Shown here: in pieces, positions 9,484 through 20,461 of the stretch
Layout of the letters: the number at the start of each line of letters is the position of its first letter
Position numbering within the stretch: position 1 is the first letter of the stretch
DNA from: Lophium mytilinum
Lineage: Eukaryota; Ascomycota; Dothideomycetes; Mytilinidiales; Mytilinidiaceae
Length of the DNA stretch: 64,000 nt
Assembly: GCA_010093605.1 (NCBI GenBank)
Contig: MU004187.1
Span: 1,976,830 to 2,040,829, forward strand
Direction of reading: 5' to 3'
Made by a program: the position numbers and the translations under genes
Notes under the pieces: generated by a model
Told to the model about the DNA's origin: nothing
Databases searched by the model: none
The model's input: the letters and a program-made list of their open reading frames with translations, nothing else

Positions 9484-11918
9484 ATGGAGGTGGTAAAGCC
9501 GCATATGGTGATCGGGATCGACTTTGGCATGACTTGTGAGTGCTGATGTGAGGCTGGAGAGAGGGGCCGGTGAGGCCAGTAGCGCCGAGTCTATCCCCCT
9601 TTCGGGCCGGCGGCTATTCCTTCCACCATCATTCCTCTCCATAACCACAAGGTGGATTTGATGCTGATGGTCTATCACTTCAGGTACTGGAGTATCTTAT
9701 GCAAATCTATCAATCGGCTCAGAAACAGTGCGATGGGTTCAGAAATGGCCCGGCCGCTTTCAGGCAAACGAAAATAAAGTTCCCACTGTCGTGGTATATC
9801 CAACCAACAAATCAGAGCCATCATCATGGGGATTTCTATCAGAAACAATAGCAGAGACTACTGCCGAGGACAAAGAATACAGAGAGTGGTTCAAAACATC
9901 TCTGGATCCCCAGAAGCTATTGAAAAAGCAAGAGGAGGATCCTGAAAACACAGCGAAATCCATCGCTGAAGTTGAGAAGTGGTACACGGACTACTTACAG
10001 AAGCTGTATCAGTACATCGCTTTCAAACTTGAGTCTGAGCTCTCGGGAGTGACGTGGAAAGACGCGACGATTGAGTTCTTGTTCAGTGTACCGACTACCT
10101 GGGCGCCTAACCCTACCGTGGAGCTATTTCGAAGCATTACCTCAAGAGCTGGGTTCGGGGAGCACATTGGCCATTCTGTGTCCATTGGCTTGACGGAAGC
10201 CGAAGCAGCTGCTGTACACGTATCTACAGAAGCTTGTGGTATCTTTAGGGTGCGTTTTCAAACAGTCTACTCCGTGGCCCCTTCTTCAATCTAATAACGT
10301 CTAGGAAAGAGATATATTACTTGTCTGTGACGCAGGAGGTGGTACCACCGACTTATCTGTGCTCCGCGTCACAAACACGTATGGTCAAAGTATATCATTA
10401 GAGCAGCTAGATGTTGTGTTTGGCGAAACCATCGGATCTGCTGCTATCGACTTTGGGTTTCAGAAGCTTGTACGGGCAAGGCTGGACGCGGCCAACAGTG
10501 CCATTGAGCTCCCGATATCAATCGACGATGCGTGTTGGGAGATGATGAAGAGCAGGGACTTTCAGGCAGTGAAGTGCGAGCACGGCTCCCCTGATGATAC
10601 ACCATTCTTCTCCATCGCCATCTCAAAGTTGCCTCCGTCTTACAATAATCCAGAGCATAACATTAAAGACGGAGAGATGAAGTTTGCTCGGTAAGTCGCT
10701 TCCGAAGCCTGAAGTGACAACTTTGACAAGTCTGACCATAAGTAGAGAAGATTTACAGCGAATGTTCGACAGACAAATCGAGAAGCTATTCAGACTCGTT
10801 GACACTCAACTAGAAAGTTTACGCCGCAAGCATGCTCATGAGAGAGTAGTTCGTACTTTGCTGCCTTGCCGTTTTACGCCCCTGCCTAACACTCGACAGT
10901 CCCATCTCGTACTCTCCGGTGGTCTCGGAAACTCATCCTACGTCCAACAACGCCTAAGCGCCCGCTACGCCTATGGCTCCAACTCACCACACTCCAACGC
11001 AAACGGCATGCAAGTGCGCATCGCCCCGGACCCCCAGCTCGCCGTCTGCAAAGGACTAGTCGCCGACCGCGTCCGCAAGCTCACTACCAACCAATCCGTG
11101 CTCGGCTGGCGGTGCTGTCGCGCGTCCTACGGCACCATCTGCAAGATCTTATACAACAAGAAGAATCCCGAACACGTCGGCAAGCCGACAATCAAAGACC
11201 CCATCAACAATAAGCTCTACATCTCACAAGCCGTAGCATGGTTCATCAAAAAAGGGGAGCCGGTGTCGGTTGATCAGCCCATCATCCACAATTTCTTGAG
11301 AAAGCTGAGTCCTGGCGACCCGCGGCGAGCGTTCCCGACGAGTATCATTACGAGCGATGTGGATAAGGAGTATTTGCCGTTTAACATGAGTCCTAGTAAG
11401 ATATTCATTCCCACTCAGTAGACTATAGAGTTAATCTGGATGGATTAGATGCAAGATTACTGTGCGAAATCGAGTCAGACCTCTCAACCGCAGACGAGAA
11501 ACGGTTTGTAGAAAAGAACAAACAGTTCTGGAAGGTGGCGAAGCACTACTTCAAGGTGGAGTACCAAATCAGAGTCATAATTGGTGCTGCGGACATCCGG
11601 TTTGAGCTTTGTGAGTATCTTCTCCTCTCATACATACCCTTTTGCTCTCGTTCAGTATCGATATCTTTCAACAGCCTAACAGGCTTAGGGTTTGACGGGC
11701 AAAAGCTCAGCCGTGACCATCCTATTCGCGTAGAATGGACCGCCGCAACACCACCGCCACCTGAGCCAGTGGTACCCGTGGCAGTCCAATCACCAAGCCT
11801 CTTCTTGCCACGCCGTAGCTGGCAAAGCCATAGTCCTGTCACGAGCATCATCTCGCCGAAAAGTAGCAACAACTCTCCTGTTAGGCCGGATGCTCAGCCA
11901 ACTCATTTGTATGCGTGA
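9484..11918 (+). CDS. Hsp70-like (HSPA12-type) ATPase
   Basis: Actin/Hsp70-fold ATPase of the divergent fungal family related to HSPA12; substrate unknown. Exons: 9484-9535, 9684-10249, 10305-10690, 10746-10845, 10900-about 11395 (or 11369), about 11429/11431-11610, 11689-11918. The phosphate-1 loop is IGIDFGMTCTGVSYA, the phosphate-2 motif is LLVCDAGGGTTDLSV, and the adenosine motif is HLVLSGGLGNSSYV. The C-terminal part has VEYQIRVIIGAADIRFELWF and HPIRVEWTAA, ending in a Pro/Ser-rich tail. Total is about 661-669 residues. The 54-nt intron at 10846-10899 has no stop and is a multiple of three. The junction near 11370-11430 is ambiguous: a normal 59-nt intron and a 35-nt intron both keep frame, and the latter preserves the LPFNMSP motif. 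Such genes are often multicopy and fast-evolving in ascomycetes. It lacks a canonical substrate-binding domain and EEVD end. Confidence 0.82.
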
Positions 11919-12451
11919 GGAGGGAATGGCAATGAAGAACTCTCGTGTATTTGGTGTTTGGGACAAAAGGTGCATCAGATATCCACAGAGTAGAGCATAC
12001 TTCATTTCTCTTTATTTAGAAATTCTACAGAATAGACAGTCATTGAACCATCCGTATACTCGTTTACCGCTGTTTGAGGTGCCTCGTACCAATTTTAGCG
12101 ATCGAAAAAGGAGAGAAATACGCCATCTTGGAATACTGGTGAACTTATCAGGCCACTCCAGACAGTGTCAACATGATGTACGTAGATTAAGTCGTATTCG
12201 CTTTGCCGGTTTCTCATAGTACGTGGGAGCCCCTCTGATAGTGGCAGGGGCACGGTAACTCATTCAAACTCCGCAGGTCCAATCCATCACGTATAGCTTT
12301 TGACATTGTACTCTTCATATTTTTAGTATGTTCAGGAGGCAATGCACATTACCTCACCATCGTCAAAATAAACACAAAGATACTGCAGATTACACTCTCG
12401 GAGCTGTGCTCAGTTGATTCCATTCACGCCACATACGGTATACTAACTCCC
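11919..12451. other. Intergenic between convergent genes
   Basis: 3' flanks of the Hsp70-like gene and SF3a60. No coding frame with supporting features; AT-leaning. Confidence 0.4.
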
Positions 12452-14027
12452 TCAAAGCAGACCATGCTTGGCCAGGTTGTGGTAGATGCGCGCTGGCATC
12501 ACGTTGCCCTGTGAATCCTCCATTTGCACAACATTCTCCACGGCCTGTGCCTCCTGCTTCTTGTTTTGCGTGATCTTCTGCCACAAGAGTATGGCCTCTT
12601 CAATTTTCGTTATCTCTCTGAAAAGAGTAGTAGTTGTAACGCCGAGTGACTTCAGGCCATAGATATGCCGAGGCTCATTAAAGTGTTTGTCGAACGCGCG
12701 CCGGCCCATGTACACATAGTTGCCGCAGATCTCGCAGGGAAACTCCACGCCGAGGCCATGCAGCTTGTAGAGCCAGAATGGAATGGGCTTGCCGTCCCAT
12801 CCGAGCGGAAGCTTGAGCGGGTTGTAGATTTTGCCTTCTTCGTCCTCGTCGTCGCCTCCGTCCACAGCCCCGGGACCGCCTGCCTTGTCGTCGGTTTCCG
12901 CATACATCGCGTCGATTTCGAGTTGACGTTCCTTATCTGTCATGCCTTGCCTACGTTCGACGTTGACCCGAGTATCGCTACGCTCAGTGGACATGGCGGC
13001 GGCTAGCTTGCGGACTCGGAATTCGCGTTCGGCAATGACGCGCTCTTTGAGGCGATGGATAGAATTTGCTGATGAGGCGGAGGTGCCGTTGCTAGTTTCC
13101 TTGCTGCTTCCGCGTGCTTTGCGCAGCTCGGCGGCTTTGATGTGTTTCTTTCCCGTCAGATGTGCGTTGTAAACGTTCTCATTCTTGAAAGCCTTCTCGC
13201 AGTCCGCGCAGAACAGATCGTCCTTCGTAGCATCGTCTTCGAGGGCCGTTGAGCCAGTCTGAACGTTCTGCTCCCATCCTGGGACCTGGTCCTTCTCCCA
13301 CGCCTCTTCGAACTCCTTGTCAAACGATTCGAAGAGCTTCTTCAGATCCTCAAGTGGTTTCGTGCGCTCCATGAAGCTCTCGAGGTACTTCGCAAGCGAT
13401 GTGATGTACTTGAAATAGTCATCCGTCATCTTGTCGTTGTACCGCAGGGTGCACTCTGGAAGTGTGAATTTGTCGAAGATGTCGATGTACTGCACGTAAG
13501 GAATGCGGCGAATATTCTTGACGCCCTGGAGGTTGACATAATGCTCGTGCAGCGCCACTAGATCGAAGAACCGGCCACATCCCTCCTCTCCCGTGAATCT
13601 AGATTCAAGCTCTGCGATCGCCGCGGCCTTCTCGTCTGGGCCTCTCTTGTATGCGCGCTCCAGGTCTTCGACAGGTTCGTTGGGGTAACGCCGATGGAAG
13701 CTCTTGATTCCGGCAAGCTCCTCATTGAAAGCCTGGAAAGGGTCACCGGTCGTGTACTTTTGAATGTCGCTGGCTAGTTTCCTGTCCTTGTCTTTGCGAA
13801 GGACTTGCGCACGCTTAGCCTGATTTCGAAAGTGGACGAGAAACTGGGCAATTTGATGGTCGCGGGTTAGACGCTCCCGGATCTAACACAAAAGCCTGTC
13901 AGCTTGCTTGTCGAGAGCGATTGGCAGTACTTACATGCTTTGGGTCCTCCAGGACGCGGTCCGCGATAGCTTGCTCCAGCCTCTCCATATCCTCCCAAAG
14001 GAGCCTCTCATCCTCCAGCGCACTCAT
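12452..14027 (-). CDS. PRP9: Splicing factor 3a subunit 3 (SF3a60/Prp9)
   Basis: Part of the SF3a complex of U2 snRNP, needed for prespliceosome assembly in the nucleus. Two exons, complement(13935-14027) and complement(12452-13882), with a 52-nt intron (GTAAGT..GTTAG); the protein is 507 residues, close to the family's usual 500. The N-terminus MSALEDERLLWEDMERLEQA and the block LHEHYVNLQGVKNIRRIPYV are hallmark SF3a60 sequences. A U1-like zinc finger CADCEKAFKNENVYNAHLTGKKH lies mid-protein. The C-terminus has the matrin-type finger with FPCEICGNYVYMGRRAFDKH followed by GLKSLGV. Both fingers retain their Cys2-His2 ligands. It is divergent from the GT15 gene, sharing a 572-bp promoter region. 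The assignment is secure. Confidence 0.96.
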
Positions 14028-14599
14028 GGTTGCGATGGTGATATCGCGGGAATTTGTGGGCAAAGGGCAATGTGTAGGCTAGCAGTACGGAACCTTACCT
14101 TTCAGATATCGACGTGAATGCAGCCCACCGAGTGACTGCGGGGTGCGGAGGTGAGGTGCATGTGCAGCAGCAGCGGCGCGTTGAAGTATTCTGGAAATGA
14201 AGGCGGTCAAAGATTCTGCCGGCTACGCAGGGGTCTGGCCGCGGCCAGGATCCCTTGCACGCTAGGCGGGAAGAAAGTGGCACGCTTAAGCTCAAGCACT
14301 TCACCACCGTCTGAGGTAGCCCGGAAAGCTATCAGGCTTAGCTAAACTAGTGCTTCGTGAATAGAAATACCATACGAGAGGACCTCAAGCGGTGTAAAAC
14401 AAGCGTACACAGTTACAGAGTGAAGAGCTTCTATCGCGTTAAGATTTTCGAGAATGGATTAAGGCACCCCAAGCAGTGGCATACAGGAGCACACACCCAT
14501 GTAAAATACAGTGCCATCTATTTCATGCCCTGCGTCCCTTGGTCGTCCCAGGATTGAACATCTGAGGCCGCGCAAGACCACACTTCACACGTCTCCAAT
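14028..14599. other. Divergent promoter region PRP9 / GT15
   Basis: Shared upstream region of two oppositely transcribed genes. No coding frame, no obvious TATA box and no repeat seen. Confidence 0.4.
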
Positions 14600-15957
14600 A
14601 TGGCGCTGCCCAAGAGCATACGCATTCTGGCGGCAGCCACACTATGCATCTTCTTCTACATGGTCGTGCAGATCTTCAAGGCGCCCGAGTCGCTCGAGGC
14701 GCCTGGGACGGGCAAGTTAGGAAAGTTAGACAAATGGACCAAAGACCCCCAATTAGATCGTATGTCCATGTCCCTCTATTCTTTGCAGATTCTGATGGTT
14801 CTTAGCATCCGGAGAGCCCCCAGAACCTCTCCGGAGAGTGGAGGGCGACAACTACGAACCCAACAATCCCAATTCAGCCAGGATCAACGCCACGATACTC
14901 TCGCTGGTGCGCAATGAGGAATTGGACGACCTGCTGCAGTCCATGAACGATCTCGAGCGGACATGGAACCACAAGTTCAACTACCCTTGGACCTTCTTCA
15001 ACGACGTTCCCTTCACCGACGAGTTCAAGAAGCGCACACGAGCTGCCACCAAAGCCGCCGTTCATTACGGTACCACCCCCTCTACCATTCCCCCAAGCAC
15101 CCAACCGATATAATAACTGTACAGAAATCGTCCCCAAAGAGCACTGGGACGTGCCCAGCTGGATCAACATGGACCTCTTCGGCGAATCCGTCTCCGTCCT
15201 CGTCGAGCAAAAAGTGCAATACATGCCCAAACTCTCCTACCACCAAATGTGCCGCTGGAACAGCGGCCTCTTCGTCAAGCACCCTGCACTCGCAAACACC
15301 CAATATTACTGGCGCGTGGAACCCAAGGTCCACTTCTTCTGCGACATCGACTACGACGTCTTCCGCTGGATGCAGGACCACAACAAGACATACGGCTTCA
15401 ACATCAACATCTACGACTCCCCGGAGTCGGTCACGACGCTGTGGCCCGAGACGCGCAAGTTCATGGCGGACCACCCGGAGTACCTGAAGGAGAACAACGC
15501 GATCGAGTGGCTGCAGGACAAGGAGCGGCGGCCCGGCCATAACGAGCTCGCGCACGGCTACTCGACGTGCCACTTTTGGTCGAATTTCGAGATTGGCGAT
15601 ATGGCGTTTTGGCGCAGCCAGGCGTATCAGGACTACTTTGATCATTTGGATCGCGCGGGCGGGTTCTTTTATGAGCGGTGGGGCGATGCGCCGGTGCACT
15701 CGATTGCGCTGGGGTTGTTTGAGGATAAGAGCAAGATTCATTGGTAAGTTTACGCGGAGAACTCCATCGTGAAATGGTATGCTAATGGCAGTGTGTTCAG
15801 GTTCCGTGATATTGGATATCAGCATATTCCCTTCTTCAATTGCCCCAACAACCCTAAGTGCAAGGGATGTGTCACAGGCCGCTTCACGGACGGAGAGGCG
15901 TGGCTGAACCAGGAGGATTGCAGGCCGCTGTGGTTCAAGTATGCAGGCATGGATTGA
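14600..15957 (+). CDS. Alpha-1,2-mannosyltransferase, GT15 (Kre2/Ktr) family
   Basis: A Golgi type II membrane enzyme that transfers mannose from GDP-mannose to O- and N-linked glycans of secreted and wall proteins. Exons 14600-14759, 14806-15069, 15125-15743, 15801-15957 with introns of 46, 55 and 57 nt; the product is 399 residues. A short cytoplasmic tail precedes a signal anchor at residues 8-24 (IRILAAATLCIFFYMVV), then a stem. The catalytic domain has NATILSLVRNEEL, the family hallmark YMPKLSYHQMCRWNSG, WRVEPKVHFFCDIDYDVFR (acidic metal/donor site), NELAHGYSTCHFWSNFEIGD and a Cys-rich end CPNNPKCKGC. GT15 is certain; which Ktr subfamily (Ktr4-like is possible) I cannot decide. Codons in exon 3 shift from C-ending to G-ending along the gene. 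Confidence 0.94.
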
Positions 15958-16545
15958 ATTCAGACGGACCGGTCATAGTTATCTGGTTGCGGAAAACACG
16001 GCGCGGCGTTGGGAGTTCCTTGGGAGTACTAGAGCTTGAACCTGTATATGTTTATTATCATCGCATAGATTTCACCTAGTAAATAGGTCTGAGAGCATGT
16101 CAAATGAATGAATGTGATATTGCCCTGGACCTATGAGTTTGGTAGCCTATAAAACGGGAAGCTGTATAGTTATCCAATCGTGAAAGTATTGGATCTGCCT
16201 ACTGATAGAACTCCTTGTTTATCGCTTCTTGATAAAGAAGCTATATCTGTGGAGTTAGTAAACAGACCTGCAAGCTACGATTCATTTCAGCCAAGCCCAA
16301 CTCAATCACAATCAATCAAGAAGGCGACGATCCAAACGGGCTGTACAATTGCTTTCTCACCAGCACACCACAAGCGGCATACCGCTCCTCTCTCATCTTC
16401 TAACCGCAAACCAGGGAAATCATATGATGATACAAGACAAGTCTCCGCTCCCCACCCCTTCAGCACGCCCAAGCTCGAGTATCCCATCCATCCACATCCC
16501 AACTTGTGCTTTTGAACGATTTCTCTTTGTAGCGGCGCAAAAAGC
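15958..16545. other. Intergenic between convergent genes
   Basis: 3' flanks of the GT15 gene and COX6. The open frame at 16180-16515 has no domain or codon signal and is opposed by an equal minus-strand frame. Confidence 0.4.
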
Positions 16546-17313
16546 TTAATAGAACTGCGTGTCCGGGAACATGGCCTCCTTGAGCACGATGCCAAGCTCC
16601 GCTCGTATCGGTTCTAGCTCGGTGAGGTACTCCTCATACTGGCCCTTGTTCTCCACCTTGGCTTTGATGCCTAGCAAACAGCGGAACAAATTAGCAGTCC
16701 GCAGTATAGTTATTGGTAAGAAACGGAGGCTGGCCACACACCCTCGAAAACTCGCACGGCGGACGGGTAGTCGTTGACCCTCCTCGCTGCCTTCAGCGCC
16801 GCCACAATGACGGACGGCGCCGGCACCAAATCGTACGCAAAAGCGTTGTTGAGGTTACGCTACCACCCGAATAAATATTAGCCTTTATCCCAAGAGAAAA
16901 GGGGGGCGGGGGGTCCTCCAGTGACGCAACCGCCGGCAAACATACCTGAAGCTCAAACACATCGCTCACAGCATCAAACTCCTTCTCATACCTGTCACAC
17001 ACACAAATCAGCCATGTTCTCTGCTCAGAAGCTTCTTCCGCAGCTGTGCAGGCCCCCAATCGCACTCAATGCCTCCCTCTCTCCCCCCGGCAATGCTCCC
17101 CCCAAAAAACCCCCCATCTTCGGAAAGCGAGCTATCGTACCTGGCGCTGAACTCCTCGAAGCTCTCCTCGGCGTGCGGGTCGTCGTTCTTCCTCGCCGCC
17201 GTCTGAGCAAAGGCCCGGCGAGCCTGCATTGGGAGCACCCGGCGCGCCGGAGCGGCAGCGACCCCCAGGCGGAGGCACGGGCGGACGCGCGAGGCGGCGC
17301 GCACAAAAGACAT
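16546..17313 (-). CDS. COX6: Cytochrome c oxidase subunit VI (mammalian Va)
   Basis: Nuclear-encoded subunit of mitochondrial complex IV, on the matrix side. Exons complement(17141-17313), (16946-16991), (16742-16859), (16546-16670); 153 residues, frame closed. The N-terminus is an Arg/Ala-rich presequence (MSFVRAASRVRPCLRL.., cleavage likely near AFAQTAARKND). The mature part begins with EESFEEFSARYEKEFDAVSD, then FELQRNLNNAFAYDLVPAPS, ALKAARRVNDYPSAVRVFEG and IKAKVENKGQYEEYL, all standard for COX5A/Cox6. The second exon is only 46 nt. Intron 1 (149 nt) and intron 2 (86 nt) are longer than most here; intron 2 has two C runs on the sense strand near 16901-16915. A CCAAT box on the sense strand at 17528-17532 could bind the HAP complex, as known for respiratory genes. 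Confidence 0.95.
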
Positions 17314-18088
17314 TATGAGTGGAGATGTGTGCGAGGCGGCTCGAGTATCGAAGGTTCGGGAGGGAAAGGCTCGCGGTGGTGGGCTGGGCGAGCTGGTTGT
17401 GGGGGGAGGAGGGTTGGTGAGGTTAGGTTAGGTGAGAGAAGAATGTCGGCTGGAGATTCAGGTCACACCATGCCCGACAGTTCGCGTGCACGTGATCGGA
17501 AGGGCCCGCTGCAATAATCGAATTTCGATTGGAGGTGTCTTCTGTGCCCCTGGGATTCCCTGCGTCATGGGCTTTGAGCACTAACTGCGGTGAATGCCAT
17601 CCGTGGTTCCCGGGAGTGCATGGTGATATTTGTATAATTTGCGAAATTCAATAAGACTTTTGGAGTACATGCAAGTTTTTATTCATATCCAAACACAGGA
17701 AGAAACTATGCATTACACTTCTAGCAGCGCCTCCCCGCGCTATGCTAGGGATTTCTAGTTTTTAGAATTACATTGACAGTAGTGCTCTCATGACCCAAAC
17801 GCATAACTAATTACAAGGAAATATTTTGCAATGTGTGGATCCCCCTGCGGCTCTTCGCAAACATGAAATGCGAACACGACGCGTGAAAGCATTCGACGAA
17901 AACGGGGGTTTTGATTGAATTGAAGCTGTGGGTGCATTGCTTCATGGAGATTTTGGGTCGGCCCGGCGAATCATCCATGGCCTGACACGCACCGGGGGGA
18001 CGTCCAGCGTACGAGTAGCCAAAGCAGAGCTCAATCTGCTTCGTCGCCTGCCCTGACTCAGTTTGTGTGACGGCAGTCGAGGGCGTGT
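17314..18088. other. Intergenic between COX6 promoter and ELO 3' end
   Basis: Holds the COX6 upstream region, G-rich on the plus strand near 17330-17450, with a CCAAT box (minus strand) at 17528-17532. A GGTTAGGTTAGG string at 17421-17432 is too short to be telomeric. The remainder shows nothing recognisable. Confidence 0.4.
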
Positions 18089-19279
18089 TTACGCCTTGCG
18101 AGATCGGGTGACGCGTCCGTTGGGTGTGGCTGATCCTGTAGAGGTGGCATGTCCATTAGCCAACGAATGTGCACCTTGGCTGAGACGCCGTCTGGCTTCT
18201 GCAACCGTTGGTACCTTCTCATCCTTCATCTCAACCAACGCGCTCGTGGCCCGACGCCTGCCCTTAGGAATGGGCTTCGAGTACGTGGCGAAGTAGAATG
18301 AGATGAACAGGACGAGGTACGAGGTGAGGATGCAGATTCCGGCAATGGCGGCAAACTCCTCGCCGGCGCATTTGCCCGCATTGGGGAGCCAATTCCAGTA
18401 GGTGGAGGTGAAGTAGGTCCATGATGCAAAATAGACGAAGCCTGTTTATGGTCAGCTTCGTGGAATATATAGAGTATGAGCACACTTACCCAAATCCAGA
18501 ACGAATTGGACAATCTGCATGACCGTGATGTACTTCTTCCACCAGATGCGAATGCCCCGCGCGCTTTGGAAGTAGTACCAGTACATGACGACATGAACCA
18601 TAAGGTTCAGTGTTATGGGAACCCAGGAGACAGAAGTGTTTCCGATGAGCTGGGTGTAGCAGAGAAGGGCCGTTGCGCCGTGATGGTATGTGTGGAGGAA
18701 AGCTGAAGACAGGTCAGCGCTACAAATTGTATGTTGTCAGGTAGAACATACTCAGAGGCTTCTTCTTCAGGAAGAGGAAGCAGGTGTCGATTAGTTCCAC
18801 GAATTTCGTGAGGTAGTTAAGCTGAAGCTCAGTTAGCCAAGTCGAGAATTGGGGTTCGGAGCGCGCACATAGTACAGTATGACCAGTTTGTCGGTCCAGC
18901 CTCCATTGTGATCGCAAATGGCGAAGAAGACGCCGTTGCGAGCAACGATGGGAATCAATTGCTCCGCAAACAGCGCCAACAGGGTGCCGCTGATGAGGGT
19001 GAGGTAGAAGTTGTGGACCTTGAAGAAGAAGCTGAGCTGGAAAGGTTCCCGACCGCGCATCAACTCTCTGCCGCCAAAGATTATAACGTAGTATGATGCA
19101 AGCATTATGGCCGTGGCCTTGAAGGTCGACAGCGTCGTCTCTCCAGACTCGAAGCGGAAGTCTTGGGGTTTGTAGCCAACGACAGCCCCGAAACCCTTCT
19201 CGAAAATAGGCCACAGCTCGAGGCCAAAGGGGCGATCCAGCGAAGGAGTGCCATATTGAATCCAATCCAGCTTCGACAT
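18089..19279 (-). CDS. Very-long-chain fatty acid elongase (ELO family, Elo2/Elo3-like)
   Basis: ER membrane condensing enzyme (3-ketoacyl-CoA synthase) that extends acyl-CoA with malonyl-CoA; Elo2/Elo3 relatives make the very long acyl chains of sphingolipids. Exons complement(18869-19279), (18752-18821), (18490-18702), (18089-18441); introns of 47-49 nt; 348 residues. The catalytic histidine box [18 protein letters not shown] is reconstituted across intron 2. Also present are [41 protein letters not shown] and [11 protein letters not shown]. About seven membrane helices are expected. The C-terminal tail is basic ([18 protein letters not shown], ending TRSRKA), plausible for ER retrieval. 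Sequence similarity as I recall it is closest to Elo2/Elo3; chain-length specificity is inferred. Confidence 0.95.
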
Positions 19280-20461
19280 TGTGGTGTTGTTGTGGGTGGA
19301 ATGGAGAGCAACGGAAGGCGCGGAGAGTTGCAGGTCGCGTCAAGAAGGTAGAAAAAAGGCAGTGGACGTAAAATACAGAGCGGCGAAGGCTGAGCACCAA
19401 TGCCAAAGGAGTGACAGGAAGATCGAAGCGGAGGGGGAGGCGCGATTGCGATGGTGGGTGGCCCTTGGGAGATCTGGTATCTTTTTGTACGGGGTTCCAA
19501 GGGTGAAGGTCGGGGGTGTTTCTTCGAGAAGCGGCACCGTGATGAATAAGGGGCTAGGAAATTGAGCCAGCTCCACCCACCGCGCCGTGATTCCCGTCCA
19601 ACCCCAACGCCAGCCTTTCTTACAGCCTCGACGCCGTTAGGTGCGAATTGCGCATGTGCTGGCCATGTCATCCTGCCTCGGCCTGCTGCACAGACGGATT
19701 CGATTGGCTGCTGCCGCCTGAGCCTCTCTCGTACCTAGGAATTGCCTTTTCTGGTCTCATTTGCGATGGGAGCGGACTGCGCCCTAAGAGGGGGAAACGG
19801 AGCTACCGGATGGGGTGCATCATGGGACTTGGCGGGAGCTAGGGTGCCTTCACATGGGTTCTAAAGAGCGCGTCGTAACGCGGTGAAGGGATTCACGGGT
19901 AGCGAGTTTCTCGGACCAAATGCCGCCTGTAGTTGTACTGGACGTGGAGCTTGCGGTCTATAGTTTTCCCGTTTTCTAATTCTAAGGAACATAGGCATCG
20001 TTACATACTGTAATTTCAAGTAGGCGTCATCACATACTTTAATTTCAAGTAGGCATCGTCACGGGAAATATCACACCAGGCGCTTTCAAAGTCAGAACGC
20101 TCCATGTCTATCAAGGTCGTGCCGCAACATAGTAAACAGTAGAGGGGCCGCATATCCCAGCCCAGCACTACCGGCGCCCTCAATCAATTCCGTACTCCGT
20201 CGCGAACCTATGGAAGAAAGTAATGAACGCTCCAAGTTCGTTTTAGGTAGCCCTGTGCTTTCTACCAACGCGTCTCCCTTCCAGCCGGCGCACTCGAGAA
20301 GAGAAAAGAAGAGACCGAAACAAAAGCCCGCTCGGCCCCGCGCACAATCAAGACGCTTTGTGTCTGCACCTACAAACGAGGGGAATCGAGCAGAGTCAAT
20401 AGAAGCAAGCAATTGGCCATGCAAAAACGCAGGTACGCGCCATGAGATCGAACACCGTGTG
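19280..20461. other. Intergenic: ELO promoter side and 3' flank of parA
   Basis: About 1.2 kb without a credible gene. It contains the 29-bp tandem repeat at 19992-20062. ORFs of 60-190 codons on both strands next to the ELO start (for example 19105-19671 minus) overlap the ELO first exon out of frame and are rejected. Confidence 0.4.
19992..20062. repeat. Short tandem repeat, 29-bp unit, about 2.4 copies
   Basis: Units 19992-20020 and 20021-20049 both begin TAGGC and end TAATTTCAAG, differing at four positions; a 13-base third copy follows. It lies in the ELO-parA intergenic space and overlaps no gene. Confidence 0.85.

Noticed and set aside
15082-15825. 247-codon open frame antisense to the GT15 gene
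   Set aside because: Its length follows from GC-rich third positions on the sense strand; Val/Arg-rich composition and no domain. The sense GT15 protein is unmistakable.
17421-17432. Telomere-like GGTTAGGTTAGG
   Set aside because: Only two units, not the TTAGGG array expected of an interstitial telomere.
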